A stretch of 64,000 bases of DNA from UBA7957 sp965224675 (GTDB taxonomy: Bacteria; Pseudomonadota; Gammaproteobacteria; Granulosicoccales; Granulosicoccaceae): assembly GCA_965224675.1 (NCBI GenBank), contig CBDDAA010000002.1, positions 1,860,001-1,924,000 on the forward strand, given 5' to 3'. The stretch's first letter is position 1. The number at the start of each line of letters is the position of its first letter. Positions 10,101 to 17,971 of this stretch are shown here, piece after piece. Below the pieces are notes generated by a model that was given only the letters and a program-made list of their open reading frames with translations, was not told the DNA's origin and did not search any database. A program made the position numbers and the translations under genes.

Positions 10101-10548
10101 CGATAGGATCACAACGTCGAAACCATTTTATGAGCAGCAATTGCTGGCATCAGGTATTGGCAGTACTGATCTGCAAGGGGCATCGCAGCGAATTGTTTAC
10201 TCACTAAAATCGACAGTAAACAGCAAACGCGGACGGTGGATATTGGATAAGCACAAGGACAGGCACTCAGAGTTTTCGCTGACCGGATCGCATCTTGGAA
10301 AAATTGTAAATATTGTCATTGATCGTACGTTTATTGATGACACAGGCATGCGCTGGATTATTGATTTTAAAGCAGGCGAGCATAGGGGATCAGGGCTGGA
10401 ACAGTATTTGGACCAGGAAGTTCAGCGCTACAAAACCCAACTAGGGCGTTATGCTGATATGATACGTCTTTTAGATCCCGATAAAGCGGTTTCATTAGGG
10501 CTTTATTTTCCAGCAATGGATGCGTGGAGAGCATGGCTGGCAAAGTAA
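7129..10548 (+). CDS. AddA/RecB-like UvrD-family helicase-nuclease
   Basis: 1139 residues. Walker A is at about 25-29 (QAPAGSGKTELLTRR), the UvrD motif ITFTRKAAAQM follows, Walker B/DEFQDTS is near residue 432, then GDPMQSIYRFREA, LNFRSS, and MTIHKSKGLEFDTV. The C-terminus carries a second PD-(D/E)XK nuclease: GKVVHQQL, then WIIDFKAGE with Asp1079 and Lys1081. It should be the motor and nuclease partner of the AddB-like protein for resection and Chi-type recombination. The start is taken as GTG at 7129, which overlaps the TGA of the upstream gene by four bases (GTGA) and has AAGAGG nine bases before it; this implies translational coupling. Confidence 0.88.
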   Translation: MIADQLQRQKSLDPEHSFIVQAPAGSGKTELLTRRFLALLARVNNPEEILAITFTRKAAAQMRARIIAALQAASNSVTCPESESEFERESYELAQAANARDKECGWNLLEEPARLRVQTIDSLCSSLVRQMPVLAGTGALPLINDDATELYDFAAEEMLLALLDQETDDEITLALDCLLEFFDNRVSKIKNLISEMLAKRDQWGRHIYRFDNSLQTKADFESVLQRQIQSRLHKLLSVAPTSSEYQLCELLGYAAGNLRMQYPEAYPQLILDSVAFPDAHWSCVAWWKQVAGLILTKDGKLRARITKKEGFPAGNKVDAETYGLSVAEIKAKKQEMLELFLGFSSMPEFLGQLQAVRQLPESGYSTEQWRLLDALTQLLKIAEAYLQVVFSDKYRADFTEIAARADSALGDEDQPTELALSLDYRIQHLLVDEFQDTSVSQFKLFEKLMAGWQQNDGHTFFAVGDPMQSIYRFREARVGLFIQAREKGINDVTLQPLTLSLNFRSSQQIVDWVNESFCQIFPLQDNMHSGAVRYTESDAFNGRQERSFVKSHLLANKSRADEAEFVARICQETLQNTPENTIAILLRSKSQAQSIVFELRRAGIRYCAVDIDPLHKTQVVQDIVALLRAMLHPADRIHWLAVLRAPWCGLLLADIFILLEQHKQAPVWVLINDEKIISRLSQDARVRLNKLRDIFTPFMYARLRGAVSPWLEYIWLQVGGNTSYYGPTDYKTAEVCFTAIREFESQNSLLDNKRLDKKLQSLFAPADTSDDISVQIMTIHKSKGLEFDTVILPGLDRQSARDSKRLLNWTELAGENDAVDLLVAPIDDVGESNPILNMVMDTERTKAGNELQRLLYVASTRARKRLYLIAIVSSSASGEWNKPKSGSLLNVLLPVMQTQLDQMESPTDKEDESDLAQERAKAPLFCRLPLDWSYDASIHTDFKQVDVNIENTVEAPSLEFIWASDIARHIGKVVHQQLQRIAEDGLDRWNDDRITTSKPFYEQQLLASGIGSTDLQGASQRIVYSLKSTVNSKRGRWILDKHKDRHSEFSLTGSHLGKIVNIVIDRTFIDDTGMRWIIDFKAGEHRGSGLEQYLDQEVQRYKTQLGRYADMIRLLDPDKAVSLGLYFPAMDAWRAWLAK

Positions 10549-10631
10549 AGCAAATACATCAAAAGTTCTCCATGGATATTGGCAAATACGGTTTCGGTAC
10601 TTGTGACAATCCGTACATTTTGTATGAAACA

Positions 10632-10899
10632 CTAGGGGGCGTTCTCAATTAACTTGACCATCCTGTTGCTCCTGAAAAAGCGCCAGACAAGGCAAGAGGA
10701 GTGATGTTTGGTCCCTGCAAATGAACGACGAATAACGCCGTATGGCGCTTTTTCAGGCGCAACCCGAAGGGGCGGTGCTCATTTTCCACCCAACAGCGTT
10801 GTCGCTCGCTTATGTGAACCAGCCACACGCTCGCTGCGTCTTGCTGGATGAAAAATGAGCGCCAGCAGGACGGTCAAGTTAATTGAGAACGCCCTCTAG
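10632..10899. mobile_element. MITE-like element 1, CTAG-bounded inverted repeats
   Basis: A 268-base element without coding capacity. The outer ends are inverted repeats of about 38 bases with three mismatches: both begin CTAG, then G/A, then GGGCGTTCTCAATTAACTTG on reading inward. A second nested pair exists (CTGAAAAAGCGCC near 10671 against GGCGCTTTTTCAG near 10745), and a third links TGCTCATTTTCCACCC near 10778 with the AAAAATGAGC stretch near 10853, so the transcript would fold extensively. The CTAG ends are compatible with IS5-type transposition, whose target site is YTAR; this parentage is inference. No transposase is nearby. Confidence 0.75.
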
Positions 10900-11213
10900 T
10901 ACTCCAACAACGTAGTATTGATGGATACAGCGAGTCAGAAAGCGCTTAGCCACTACGACCCAGGGATGGGGGAGGTAGAGCGACGTTTGGAACCCAAGCC
11001 GAGGCGCAACTCGTCGGTAATGGCCATGGATTCATTTTTATGGCCCTTGGCAAGAGTTGCAACAACGCGGATGAGCGCTTTCTGGGGGCCGGCTAAAGAG
11101 CAAATACGGCGTTACAGCGCTTGAAAAGGGCCAGCTACTGCCTGCGCACTGTGCCTTGTCTTTGCTCTTTAGCTGGCACTGTATTCATTAATACTAAGTT
11201 GTTGGAGTACTAG
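10896..11213. mobile_element. MITE-like element 2, CTAG-bounded inverted repeats
   Basis: A 318-base element that begins at the very CTAG closing element 1. The inverted repeats are about 36 bases with a few mismatches: both ends read CTAGTACTCCAACAAC inward, then TTAGTATTAATG-like sequence. An inner pair is also visible (GGCTAAAGAGCAAA near 11092 against TTTGCTCTTTAGC near 11161). The core near 10947-11010 (ACTACGACCC, GAGCGACGTTTGGAACCCAA) resembles the core of a third element at 31908-32064. There is no believable gene within; it is probably mobilised in trans. Confidence 0.75.
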
Positions 11214-11252
11214 ACTAACGTTACAATGGTTTTTTTGTGAGGAGCGCGCGGT

Positions 11253-11921
11253 TTGGAACATGAATTCTGGTACAACGCCTGGAAAAAGGAAAAACAGGGA
11301 TGGCAGCAAACATCAGTTAATGCTCACCTGATTACCTACTGGCAACGCTTTGAATCAGAAAGAAAAAGTAAAGTGTTCGTGCCGCTATGTGGTCAATCTT
11401 TGGATATGCTGTGGCTAAACCAGCAAGGACATGAGGTTGTGGGTAACGAATTGGATGACGGTGCTGTGGAAAATTTTTATGGTGAGCATAAAATAAAACA
11501 CAAAATCAGCCAAAATGGTCGGATTCAGACCTATACATCAACAAGACTGACTATTCATAGTGGTGACTACTTTGATCTCCAACCTCGTGATCTGGCAGGT
11601 GTGAATCTGGTATTTGATCGGGCCGCATTGATTGCATTACCTTCAGAGATGCGTAAAGATTATGTAAATCAGCTGCATCAACTGCTACCGACAGGATGCA
11701 AGTTATTTTTGATTACAATGGTTTATGATGAAAGTCGAATGTCAGGTCCTCCATTTTCTGTGCTTGATGACGAAGTCTATCAGTTGTATAACAATGGCTT
11801 CAACGTAGAGAAGATCGCCAGCTCCTCAGACCCGAAGTTGTTGGGAGGTCTTGCGAAACGTGGTTTGCAAACATTGGAAGAGAATGTTTTTTTTCTGACA
11901 ACGATGAATGATCATTTTTAG
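11253..11921 (+). CDS. tpm: Thiopurine S-methyltransferase family protein
   Basis: 222 residues, about normal length. The N-terminus (MEHEFWYNAWKKEKQGW) matches the M-x-x-x-F-W-x-x-x-W opening of bacterial TPMT (EC 2.1.1.67), and VFVPLCGQSLDMLWLNQQGH is the family's SAM-binding signature. DRAALIALPSEMR and PPFSVLDDEV are further conserved stretches. Bacterial members methylate thiols, selenium and tellurium species, which fits the tellurite-resistance-like gene further downstream, though that link is inference. The start is TTG at 11253, with GAGGAG eight bases upstream; this start gives the conserved N-terminus. The MITE pair lies immediately upstream and may have replaced its native promoter. 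Confidence 0.88.
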   Translation: MEHEFWYNAWKKEKQGWQQTSVNAHLITYWQRFESERKSKVFVPLCGQSLDMLWLNQQGHEVVGNELDDGAVENFYGEHKIKHKISQNGRIQTYTSTRLTIHSGDYFDLQPRDLAGVNLVFDRAALIALPSEMRKDYVNQLHQLLPTGCKLFLITMVYDESRMSGPPFSVLDDEVYQLYNNGFNVEKIASSSDPKLLGGLAKRGLQTLEENVFFLTTMNDHF

Positions 11922-11988
11922 TAGATTGACATTAATGCCTTTTTATAAGTAATGCACGAATGAAGACACAATGGTTTACGGAGGTCAT

Positions 11989-12078
11989 ATGCCTGTTACA
12001 TTTAAAAAAATAGTAGGATTCACCTTACTGATTGCTACCATCGGTCTGCTATCATGGCAGGCGCTTTTTGCAGTTTGA
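11989..12078 (+). CDS. Small membrane peptide upstream of xpaC-like gene
   Basis: 29 residues, too short for routine calling. A basic start (MPVTFKK) is followed by one hydrophobic helix (IVGFTLLIATIGLLSW, then QALFAV). The ATG at 11989 has a strong GGAGG four bases before it at 11980-11984, better than most neighbouring genes. The stop at 12078 is 17 bases before the XpaC-like start, whose own ribosome binding site is weak, so coupling is plausible. I do not recognise a family; it may be a leader or a small partner of the membrane proteins encoded downstream. Confidence 0.5.
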   Translation: MPVTFKKIVGFTLLIATIGLLSWQALFAV

Positions 12079-12095
12079 ACTGAGTTTTTCTATCA

Positions 12096-12929
12096 ATGGC
12101 TGAACGCTATTCACCCAACAAACGAAAACCCCCGCTTAAGGGTGTGCTTCTGTATTTACTGCCGCTTCCACTGTTACCAGCAGCTCTGCTTTCTCTGACC
12201 AGTGGGGATCTGAGTAAAACGCTAGGTAGCGGTCTGGGATTTACCTTGGCAATATTGGGTGCAGTATTTACTCGTAAAGGAATTATTATCGAGTCACAGG
12301 CGCATCGACGCAAACTGGCAAGACGCTCAAGTACTGTTCCTTACAAGTTTCTCGGTGGTTTGTGTGTTGCATTTGCGGCAGGCATGATCGCTTTGTTTAC
12401 CCTTAAGAGCGGTATACTGATCAGTGGAGTTTATGCGTTAGTCGCATTCACCGGGTTTTATCTCTACTACGGATTCGACCCTGCTCGTGACAATCCGGAG
12501 ATCTCCGCTATCGGTATTACCGCTGAAGAGGTCATCGAATTACTGGAAGAAGCAGAACAAAAAATCGAGAAAATAGAGCAATCGCGCAAAAATATTCACA
12601 ACCTTGAACTCAACGACCGCTTGCGCGCTATTGTCAAAGGTGTGCGTAAAATATTGGGCATCATTGAGGATGATCCGCAAGATGCACGCAGAGCGAGAAA
12701 ATTTCTGCGCGTCTATCTTGAGGGTGTACAGCAGGTAACAGAAGGTTATGCTCGTACCCATCAAATGGGAGAAAGCGCAGAACTGGAAGCGAATTTTCGA
12801 CGTGTGTTGGTAACGATTGAGTCTGTAATAGAAGAGCAACAGCAAAAATTGCTGGAAAATAACCTCAACGAGCTTGATGTGAATATTGAAGTACTACAGT
12901 TGCAACTTGAAAAAGAAGGTGTTGTTTAA
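12096..12929 (+). CDS. XpaC-like protein (5-bromo-4-chloroindolyl phosphate hydrolysis family)
   Basis: 277 residues. Four hydrophobic segments at about 16-34, 42-60, 84-104 and 106-126 form a membrane domain. A long helical cytoplasmic domain follows (ITAEEVIELLEEAEQKIEKIE; RKILGIIEDDPQDARRARKFL; YLEGVQQVTEGY), which is the XpaC signature. In Bacillus the xpaC gene sits next to a telA-like gene, as it does here. Biochemical function is not known; the family name comes from a chromogenic-substrate phenotype. It is probably the first large gene of an envelope-stress cluster. The ATG at 12096 is the only start near the conserved region. Confidence 0.8.
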   Translation: MAERYSPNKRKPPLKGVLLYLLPLPLLPAALLSLTSGDLSKTLGSGLGFTLAILGAVFTRKGIIIESQAHRRKLARRSSTVPYKFLGGLCVAFAAGMIALFTLKSGILISGVYALVAFTGFYLYYGFDPARDNPEISAIGITAEEVIELLEEAEQKIEKIEQSRKNIHNLELNDRLRAIVKGVRKILGIIEDDPQDARRARKFLRVYLEGVQQVTEGYARTHQMGESAELEANFRRVLVTIESVIEEQQQKLLENNLNELDVNIEVLQLQLEKEGVV

Positions 12930-13210
12930 GAGATCGTTTTAGAGCGTAAAGTGCTGCTGCGTAAATGCTTATACTATCAGTGATACCTTACTTACCTTCG
13001 CCCTAAAAATTGATAGTTGGCCTAATACCATGAAGAACAGTCACATGCTGACTTAGATCTTGATTTCCAATCTGCGATTGTCTTTTGGTTGAATTCTTCG
13101 ATTCATAAAAAGGGACAAATACTATGGATTCATAAGCATCCTCATGCATCGCTGATATTTAGTATTAATAAACACAAGCCGGGCATTGGTCGGCAGATCA
13201 GGAAAAAATT

Positions 13211-14410
13211 ATGAACAAGAAAACGAACGATCAATCCTTTGAGGCACAAATAGATGAGCTGTCTGAATTACCCGGCACAGAGCTACTTGCACAAATTGAT
13301 CTGGATAAGCCCTTGCTTACATACGCACAGGTGCAGGGAGACGAGAAAACCAAGCTGGATCAGCTGATGTCGCAGATAAAACTATCAGACAGTAACTCTA
13401 TTATATTTTTTGGTAGTAAGGCACAAGAACAGTTAACAAGCATATCAGACACGATGTTGGAAGGTGTGCGCAATAAAGATGTGGGATCGGCAGGTTCATC
13501 ACTTAATAGTATGGTGTCCATTTTAAGAGGGTTTGATATCGTCGGTCTGGATCCTAATAAAAAACCGGGCTTTTTCGCCCGTTTGTTTGGCAGGGTGAAG
13601 CCCGTGGCACGATTTATTCAGGAATATGAAGGTGTAAGAAAACAGATTGATACCGTGACCGATGATCTTGAGCAACATAAAACACAGCTGTTAAGGGATA
13701 TTAAATCATTGGATAAACTTTATGGCGCAAATTTAGACTACTTCCATACATTAGAACACTATATTACCGCCGGCGAAGAAAAACTACGGGTCGTCGATGA
13801 AGACATGATTCCGGTATTAGAAAACAAACATAAATCATCCGAAGAGGTTTTGGATGCACAGGAGTTACGTGATGTGCGATCTGCGCGTGATGATCTGGAA
13901 CGTCGGATACATGACTTAAAGCTGACCCGACAGGTTGCTATGCAGGGGCTACCCAGTATTCGTATGATTCAAGACAATGACAAGGGTCTGGTTAATAAAA
14001 TAAACTCCACGCTTGTCAATACAGTACCCTTGTGGCGGCAACAATTAGCCCAGGCCGTGACAATTTTTCGCTCCGGCCAGGCAGCGAAAAGTGTTAAAGG
14101 TGCGACAGACCTGACCAATGAGCTTTTAGAGAAAAATTCAGAAAATCTGCGTACAGCCAATAGAGAGGTAAGGGAGCAGATTGAACGCGGCGTATTCGAC
14201 ATAGAGTCTGTAAAACGAGCCAACGAAAATCTGATCGCAACCATTGAAGAGAGCCTGCAGATTGCGGATGAGGGAAAACGCAAACGCGCTGATGCAGAGG
14301 TACAGCTTCAGAGCCTGGAAGGTGATTTACGTAAAGCACTATCATCTGCACATGCCAGCAAAAAAGTGGAAGCGACTGATAACGAGACGACCGAAACCGC
14401 TGGAGCTTAA
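13211..14410 (+). CDS. telA: TelA/KlaA-type toxic anion resistance protein
   Basis: 399 residues, typical length. Soluble and almost wholly helical, with family landmarks FGSKAQEQLTSISDTML, GFFARLFGRVKPVARFIQEYE, LDKLYGANLDYFHTLEHYI and MIQDNDKGLVNKINSTLVNTVPLWRQQ. The family is linked to tellurite resistance and to resistance against toxic anions and some antimicrobial peptides; the molecular action is unknown. The ATG at 13211 follows AGGAAAA. A 281-base gap separates it from the XpaC-like gene, so it may have its own promoter; the SPFH gene begins two bases after its stop. Confidence 0.88.
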   Translation: MNKKTNDQSFEAQIDELSELPGTELLAQIDLDKPLLTYAQVQGDEKTKLDQLMSQIKLSDSNSIIFFGSKAQEQLTSISDTMLEGVRNKDVGSAGSSLNSMVSILRGFDIVGLDPNKKPGFFARLFGRVKPVARFIQEYEGVRKQIDTVTDDLEQHKTQLLRDIKSLDKLYGANLDYFHTLEHYITAGEEKLRVVDEDMIPVLENKHKSSEEVLDAQELRDVRSARDDLERRIHDLKLTRQVAMQGLPSIRMIQDNDKGLVNKINSTLVNTVPLWRQQLAQAVTIFRSGQAAKSVKGATDLTNELLEKNSENLRTANREVREQIERGVFDIESVKRANENLIATIEESLQIADEGKRKRADAEVQLQSLEGDLRKALSSAHASKKVEATDNETTETAGA

Positions 14411-14412
14411 TT

Positions 14413-15522
14413 ATGGGCTTTTTTGATCGATTGTTTGGTGAATTTGTTGATATCATTGAATGGACAGATGACAGTAACAATACAATGGTATACCGTTTCG
14501 AACGTTTTGATAACGAAATAAAGTACGGTGCAAAATTAACAGTACGTGAATCTCAGCAAGCCGTTTTTGTAAACGAAGGGCAGGTCGCCGATGTACTTAG
14601 TCCTGGTGTGTATGAACTGGAAACGAATAACCTTCCCGTTCTTACAACACTACAGCATTGGGATCATGGTTTTAAAAGCCCATTCAAAGCAGAAGTCTAT
14701 TTTTGTAATACGCGCCGATTTACTGATTTAAAATGGGGCACAAAAAATCCACTTATGCTGCGTGATTCTGAGTTTGGCGCAGTTCGACTCAGATCATTCG
14801 GCACCTATGTTGTACGCATTTCTGACCCACTGAAATTTATTCGGGAAATTACCGGAACAGATGGTGTATTCACAATTGATGAGATCAGTGATCAATTACG
14901 TAATCTGATTACTTCTCGATATGCAACCGTCGTTGCATCGTCGAATATCCCTGTTTTGGATATGGCAGCTAACTACGATCAACTGGGTGAGTTTTTAACC
15001 CAAAAAATAGCACCCGAGTTTGATGAGTACGGTCTCGAACTAACCAAAATATTAGTGGAAAATGTATCCTTACCACCGGAGGTTGAAAAAGCTCTCGATC
15101 AAAGAACCAGCATGGGCATGATCGGTAATCTGGATGAGTTCCTCAAATATCAGGCGGGTGAATCCATGGAAGCCGCAGCACGCAATCCATCTGGCGGTGC
15201 CAGCGAAGGTATCGGCATGGGGGTTGGTATGGCTATGGCGAACAAGATGGCAAATGCAATGCCCAGTTCTTCGAATAGTGCAATTCCACCACCTTTGCCA
15301 ACGCTGACAAATTTTTATATTGAAGTTAAAGGCAATGCGGAAGGACCCATCAGCGTTGATTCGGTGAGGAATAAAATTGAGCAGGGTGAGGTTTCCCCCC
15401 AGACCTTGGTATGGTCAGCTGGAATGCAAACCTGGAAAAGCGCCGGATCAGTGGTGGCCTTATCAGCCGCTTTTGCAGCTTCGACACCACCACCTCTGCC
15501 CAATAAAAAGGAAAAATCCTGA
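14413..15522 (+). CDS. SPFH-domain (YdjI-like) protein with C-terminal GYF_2 domain
   Basis: 369 residues. Residues 1-210 match the 'virion core protein'/SPFH group typified by Bacillus YdjI: VDIIEWTDDSNNTMVYRF, YGAKLTVRESQQAVFVNEG, FGTYVVRISDPLKFI and the LVENVSLPPEVEKALDQRTSMG end of the SPFH domain. A Gly/Ala/Met-rich linker and a proline patch (AIPPPLPT) lead to a GYF_2-like domain at about 300-355 (GNAEGPISVDSVRNKIEQGE; TLVWSAGMQTWKSAGSV), followed by another proline patch (TPPPLP). GYF_2 domains commonly bind partners. It is tightly linked to telA upstream and to the zinc-ribbon gene 34 bases downstream. Confidence 0.85.
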   Translation: MGFFDRLFGEFVDIIEWTDDSNNTMVYRFERFDNEIKYGAKLTVRESQQAVFVNEGQVADVLSPGVYELETNNLPVLTTLQHWDHGFKSPFKAEVYFCNTRRFTDLKWGTKNPLMLRDSEFGAVRLRSFGTYVVRISDPLKFIREITGTDGVFTIDEISDQLRNLITSRYATVVASSNIPVLDMAANYDQLGEFLTQKIAPEFDEYGLELTKILVENVSLPPEVEKALDQRTSMGMIGNLDEFLKYQAGESMEAAARNPSGGASEGIGMGVGMAMANKMANAMPSSSNSAIPPPLPTLTNFYIEVKGNAEGPISVDSVRNKIEQGEVSPQTLVWSAGMQTWKSAGSVVALSAAFAASTPPPLPNKKEKS

Positions 15523-15556
15523 AACAAGCTCAATCCAGCAGAATGATATAGCTACT

Positions 15557-16738
15557 ATGCGTAATTATTCGCTCGGTGAAACGACAACCAAAGAGCTGAC
15601 ACATTCCCGCTTCCCATGTAATCAATGTGGTGCTTTGCTGAAATATGAAATTGGCACCCATGATCTTAACTGTGGGTATTGCGGACATAGCAATCAGATA
15701 AGCAAATCAAACCAACCCATTCTTGAATACAACATCCACTTCGCACTACAAAAACTGCAACAGGCGAAGCGGGTAGGGACAGATGCTGAAGTCATTCGCT
15801 GTGTCACCTGTGCTGCAGAATTTGAATTCGACACGCATGTGCATGCCGGGGAGTGTCCGTTTTGTGGCACACCAGTTGTTACTGGTACTGGCCACGTTAG
15901 AACGATAAAACCCAAGGCGCTGCTACCTTTTGCGATAACATCAGATCAGGCACGAGACTATTACAAGCAATGGTTGTCAGGACTTTGGTTTGCACCCAAC
16001 GCTTTGAAAAAGTACGCACGTGAGGATCAACAGCTTAACGGCGTCTACATTCCTTATTGGACTTACGACAGCGGTACAAAAACATCCTATCGTGGTATGC
16101 GCGGTGATGTCTATTACGTTCGCCAGTCTTATACTGTGGTTCAAAATGGGCGCCACGTTCGCAGAACCCGGCGGGTGCCTAAAATCAGGTGGACTCCCGT
16201 CAGCGGGCGGACACAACGCCACTTTGATGATGTATTAGTTGGAGCAAGTAAAACCCTGCCCCGACAAATAATGGATTGGTTGCAACCCTGGGACTTACAA
16301 AACCTTCTTGCCTATAGCGATGCCTACCTGAGTGGATTCAGTAGCGAAATTTATCAGGTTGAACTTGATGAAGGTTTTAATCGAGCCAAAAGTATTATGG
16401 ACGCGACCATAAGGAGTGATGTCGCAAGGGATATTGGCGGCGATCAGCAAAGAATTCAACAATTACACACACAACATTCTGATACTACCTTTAAACATAT
16501 TTTGCTGCCTCTATGGTCAGCAGCATTTCAGTTTAGAAAAAAACCCTATCGATTCGTGGTTAATGGTAGAAATGGAAAAACCCGTGGGGAGCGGCCTTGG
16601 AGTTTTGTGAAGATCGCTTTGGCTGTATTTTTTGGACTTGCATTAGTGGTTGGGGTTCTGGCTGTGGTTGGGCAAAGTGGTGGGTTTCAAGAATTTGGGA
16701 ATCGTTTGCCGCAATCTTTTCCTCAGACGTATCGATAA
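15557..16738 (+). CDS. Double zinc-ribbon membrane protein (YdjG-like)
   Basis: 393 residues. Two zinc ribbons at the N-terminus use Cys21/24/39/42 and Cys82/85/100/103 (CNQC, CGYC, CVTC, CPFC). A conserved middle follows (ARDYYKQWLSGLWFAPNALKK; GVYIPYWTYDS; RGDV-like YYVRQSYTVV). One C-terminal membrane helix is near 355-378 (KIALAVFFGLALVVGVLAVV). Such proteins are often mis-named helicases in databases. In Bacillus, YdjG and YdjI work together at the membrane with the PspA-like YdjF; by analogy this gene and the SPFH gene may form such a pair. The ATG at 15557 is chosen because the longer frame overlaps the upstream gene and is not conserved-looking. Confidence 0.82.
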   Translation: MRNYSLGETTTKELTHSRFPCNQCGALLKYEIGTHDLNCGYCGHSNQISKSNQPILEYNIHFALQKLQQAKRVGTDAEVIRCVTCAAEFEFDTHVHAGECPFCGTPVVTGTGHVRTIKPKALLPFAITSDQARDYYKQWLSGLWFAPNALKKYAREDQQLNGVYIPYWTYDSGTKTSYRGMRGDVYYVRQSYTVVQNGRHVRRTRRVPKIRWTPVSGRTQRHFDDVLVGASKTLPRQIMDWLQPWDLQNLLAYSDAYLSGFSSEIYQVELDEGFNRAKSIMDATIRSDVARDIGGDQQRIQQLHTQHSDTTFKHILLPLWSAAFQFRKKPYRFVVNGRNGKTRGERPWSFVKIALAVFFGLALVVGVLAVVGQSGGFQEFGNRLPQSFPQTYR

Positions 16739-17148
16739 AATTCTCTTTTTGAAAGGTATGGGTATTCTAATTATTGTGTAAAAAATACTATTCGCTATTA
16801 GATTGGAATATTAATCAGCGCATGTGTAGAGAAAGCAAACTGTCAATGGAAACTGTTCTGTATGGTATTATAAATGTAGCGCGATCTTTAAAGTGATGTA
16901 TCAACGGCTGATTGCGGCTGGAAAAGCGAAAAAAACGACTATTGGTTTGTATTAGAAAAATAATAGTAAGATTAAATCCATGGTGAGAGAATGGGCTATG
17001 TGGGATGAAAATTTTTTAAAATAACCTTCCTGTTGAGGCCATAGTCACTCGTTATGTGTTTCCAAAAACCCACACTAATTAGAGGATTTTTTATTTACAT
17101 TTCAGTATTAAATACTAAGAAAATTAATTCGAAAGTCAAACTAATAAT
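16739..17148. other. AT-rich intergenic region
   Basis: About 410 bases between the zinc-ribbon gene and the SRPBCC gene. I see no gene, inverted repeat or recognisable RNA element, only short AT-rich runs before the next start. Confidence 0.5.
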
Positions 17149-17658
17149 ATGAAAAAACTTATCATAATCTTTATAGTATTAATATTTATCGGCACCATCT
17201 ATCTGGGAATTGAAGGAAGAAAAATGCAAGAAATTAAAACAGAAATTGAAATTTCAGCACTGCCATCTAAGGTATGGGGTATCATAACTGACATTAACAA
17301 TTGGCAGGAATGGAGTCCAATTATTAACGCTTCACATGGTGTAGGCTCAGTTGGATCAGAACTCGCTATTACTATGATGGGTAAAGAGGAAGGTAAGGAT
17401 GGTCCGAAATATAAGCCAATAATTACGGAACTTGATGAGCCGAAGTATTTTCGTTGGCGCGCTCACATGTTGGCTGGATTTATTTTCACTAACTACAAGA
17501 TATTTGAACTGGAAGAGACTAGCACAGGTACACGATTAACACATACAGAATCGTTCAAAGGGTTACTCGCACCGATTTTTAGAGGGCAAATGGAGAAAGG
17601 TGTTCCACCTATGTTAAATTCAATGAATAAAGCATTGAAGGATTTAGCTGAGAAATAA
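17149..17658 (+). CDS. SRPBCC-family (polyketide cyclase-like) protein with N-terminal anchor
   Basis: 169 residues. Residues 1-20 form a hydrophobic signal anchor (KKLIIIFIVLIFIGTIYLGI). The rest matches the START/SRPBCC helix-grip fold: IEISALPSKVWGIITDINNW, WSPIINASHGVGSVGSEL, EPKYFRWRAHML, LEETSTGTRLTHTESFKG, ending in a long C-terminal helix. This fold binds hydrophobic ligands; neither ligand nor enzyme activity can be assigned. It is probably exported or tethered at the periplasmic face of the inner membrane. No operon partner is evident. Confidence 0.78.
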   Translation: MKKLIIIFIVLIFIGTIYLGIEGRKMQEIKTEIEISALPSKVWGIITDINNWQEWSPIINASHGVGSVGSELAITMMGKEEGKDGPKYKPIITELDEPKYFRWRAHMLAGFIFTNYKIFELEETSTGTRLTHTESFKGLLAPIFRGQMEKGVPPMLNSMNKALKDLAEK

Positions 17659-17971
17659 ATTGTGCAAAAAACACATAACAAGTGATTAGGGTGTCAAGTG
17701 TATAGACGAATCGGGAGAGGCTAGTGTTGCTACGCCCCAAGGCTGATTAATCGTTTTTCGCTTGCGAGTTAAGAGGTCGGGGGTGGGATGGGTCAAAGAG
17801 TTCAGATAAGAAATATTGGGAATATGGCATCTTCAAATATTAAACATAATATATAATACGTTACGTTACGTTACGAATAGGCGAAGCCAGTTATTTTTCT
17901 CATGGTGAAAATAGAAATCGAGGCAATTCAGGAATTGATTGATTCAGCTGTCGTGGCAGCAGTTATCATTA
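17659..17971. other. Intergenic region with a short TTACG tandem repeat
   Basis: About 310 bases. A small tandem repeat of TTACG units is at 17857-17875. The stretch 17700-17740 (AGACGAATCGGGAGAGGCTA, then TGTTGCTACGCCCC) faintly resembles the core of the MITE-like element at 31908-32064, but no flanking inverted repeats were found. No gene is seen. Confidence 0.4.

Larger units (their letters stand above)
10549..11252. other. Intergenic region occupied by two abutting inverted-repeat elements
   Basis: About 700 bases with no convincing gene. Most of it (10632-11213) is filled by two MITE-like elements, listed separately, that meet at a shared CTAG. A reading frame at 10918-11124 lies wholly within the second element and is not considered a gene. 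A GAGGAG ribosome binding site for the methyltransferase gene is at about 11239-11244. Confidence 0.7.

Noticed and set aside
10918..11124. Open frame of 68 codons inside MITE-like element 2
   Set aside because: It lies wholly inside an inverted-repeat element, lacks a ribosome binding site and resembles no protein.
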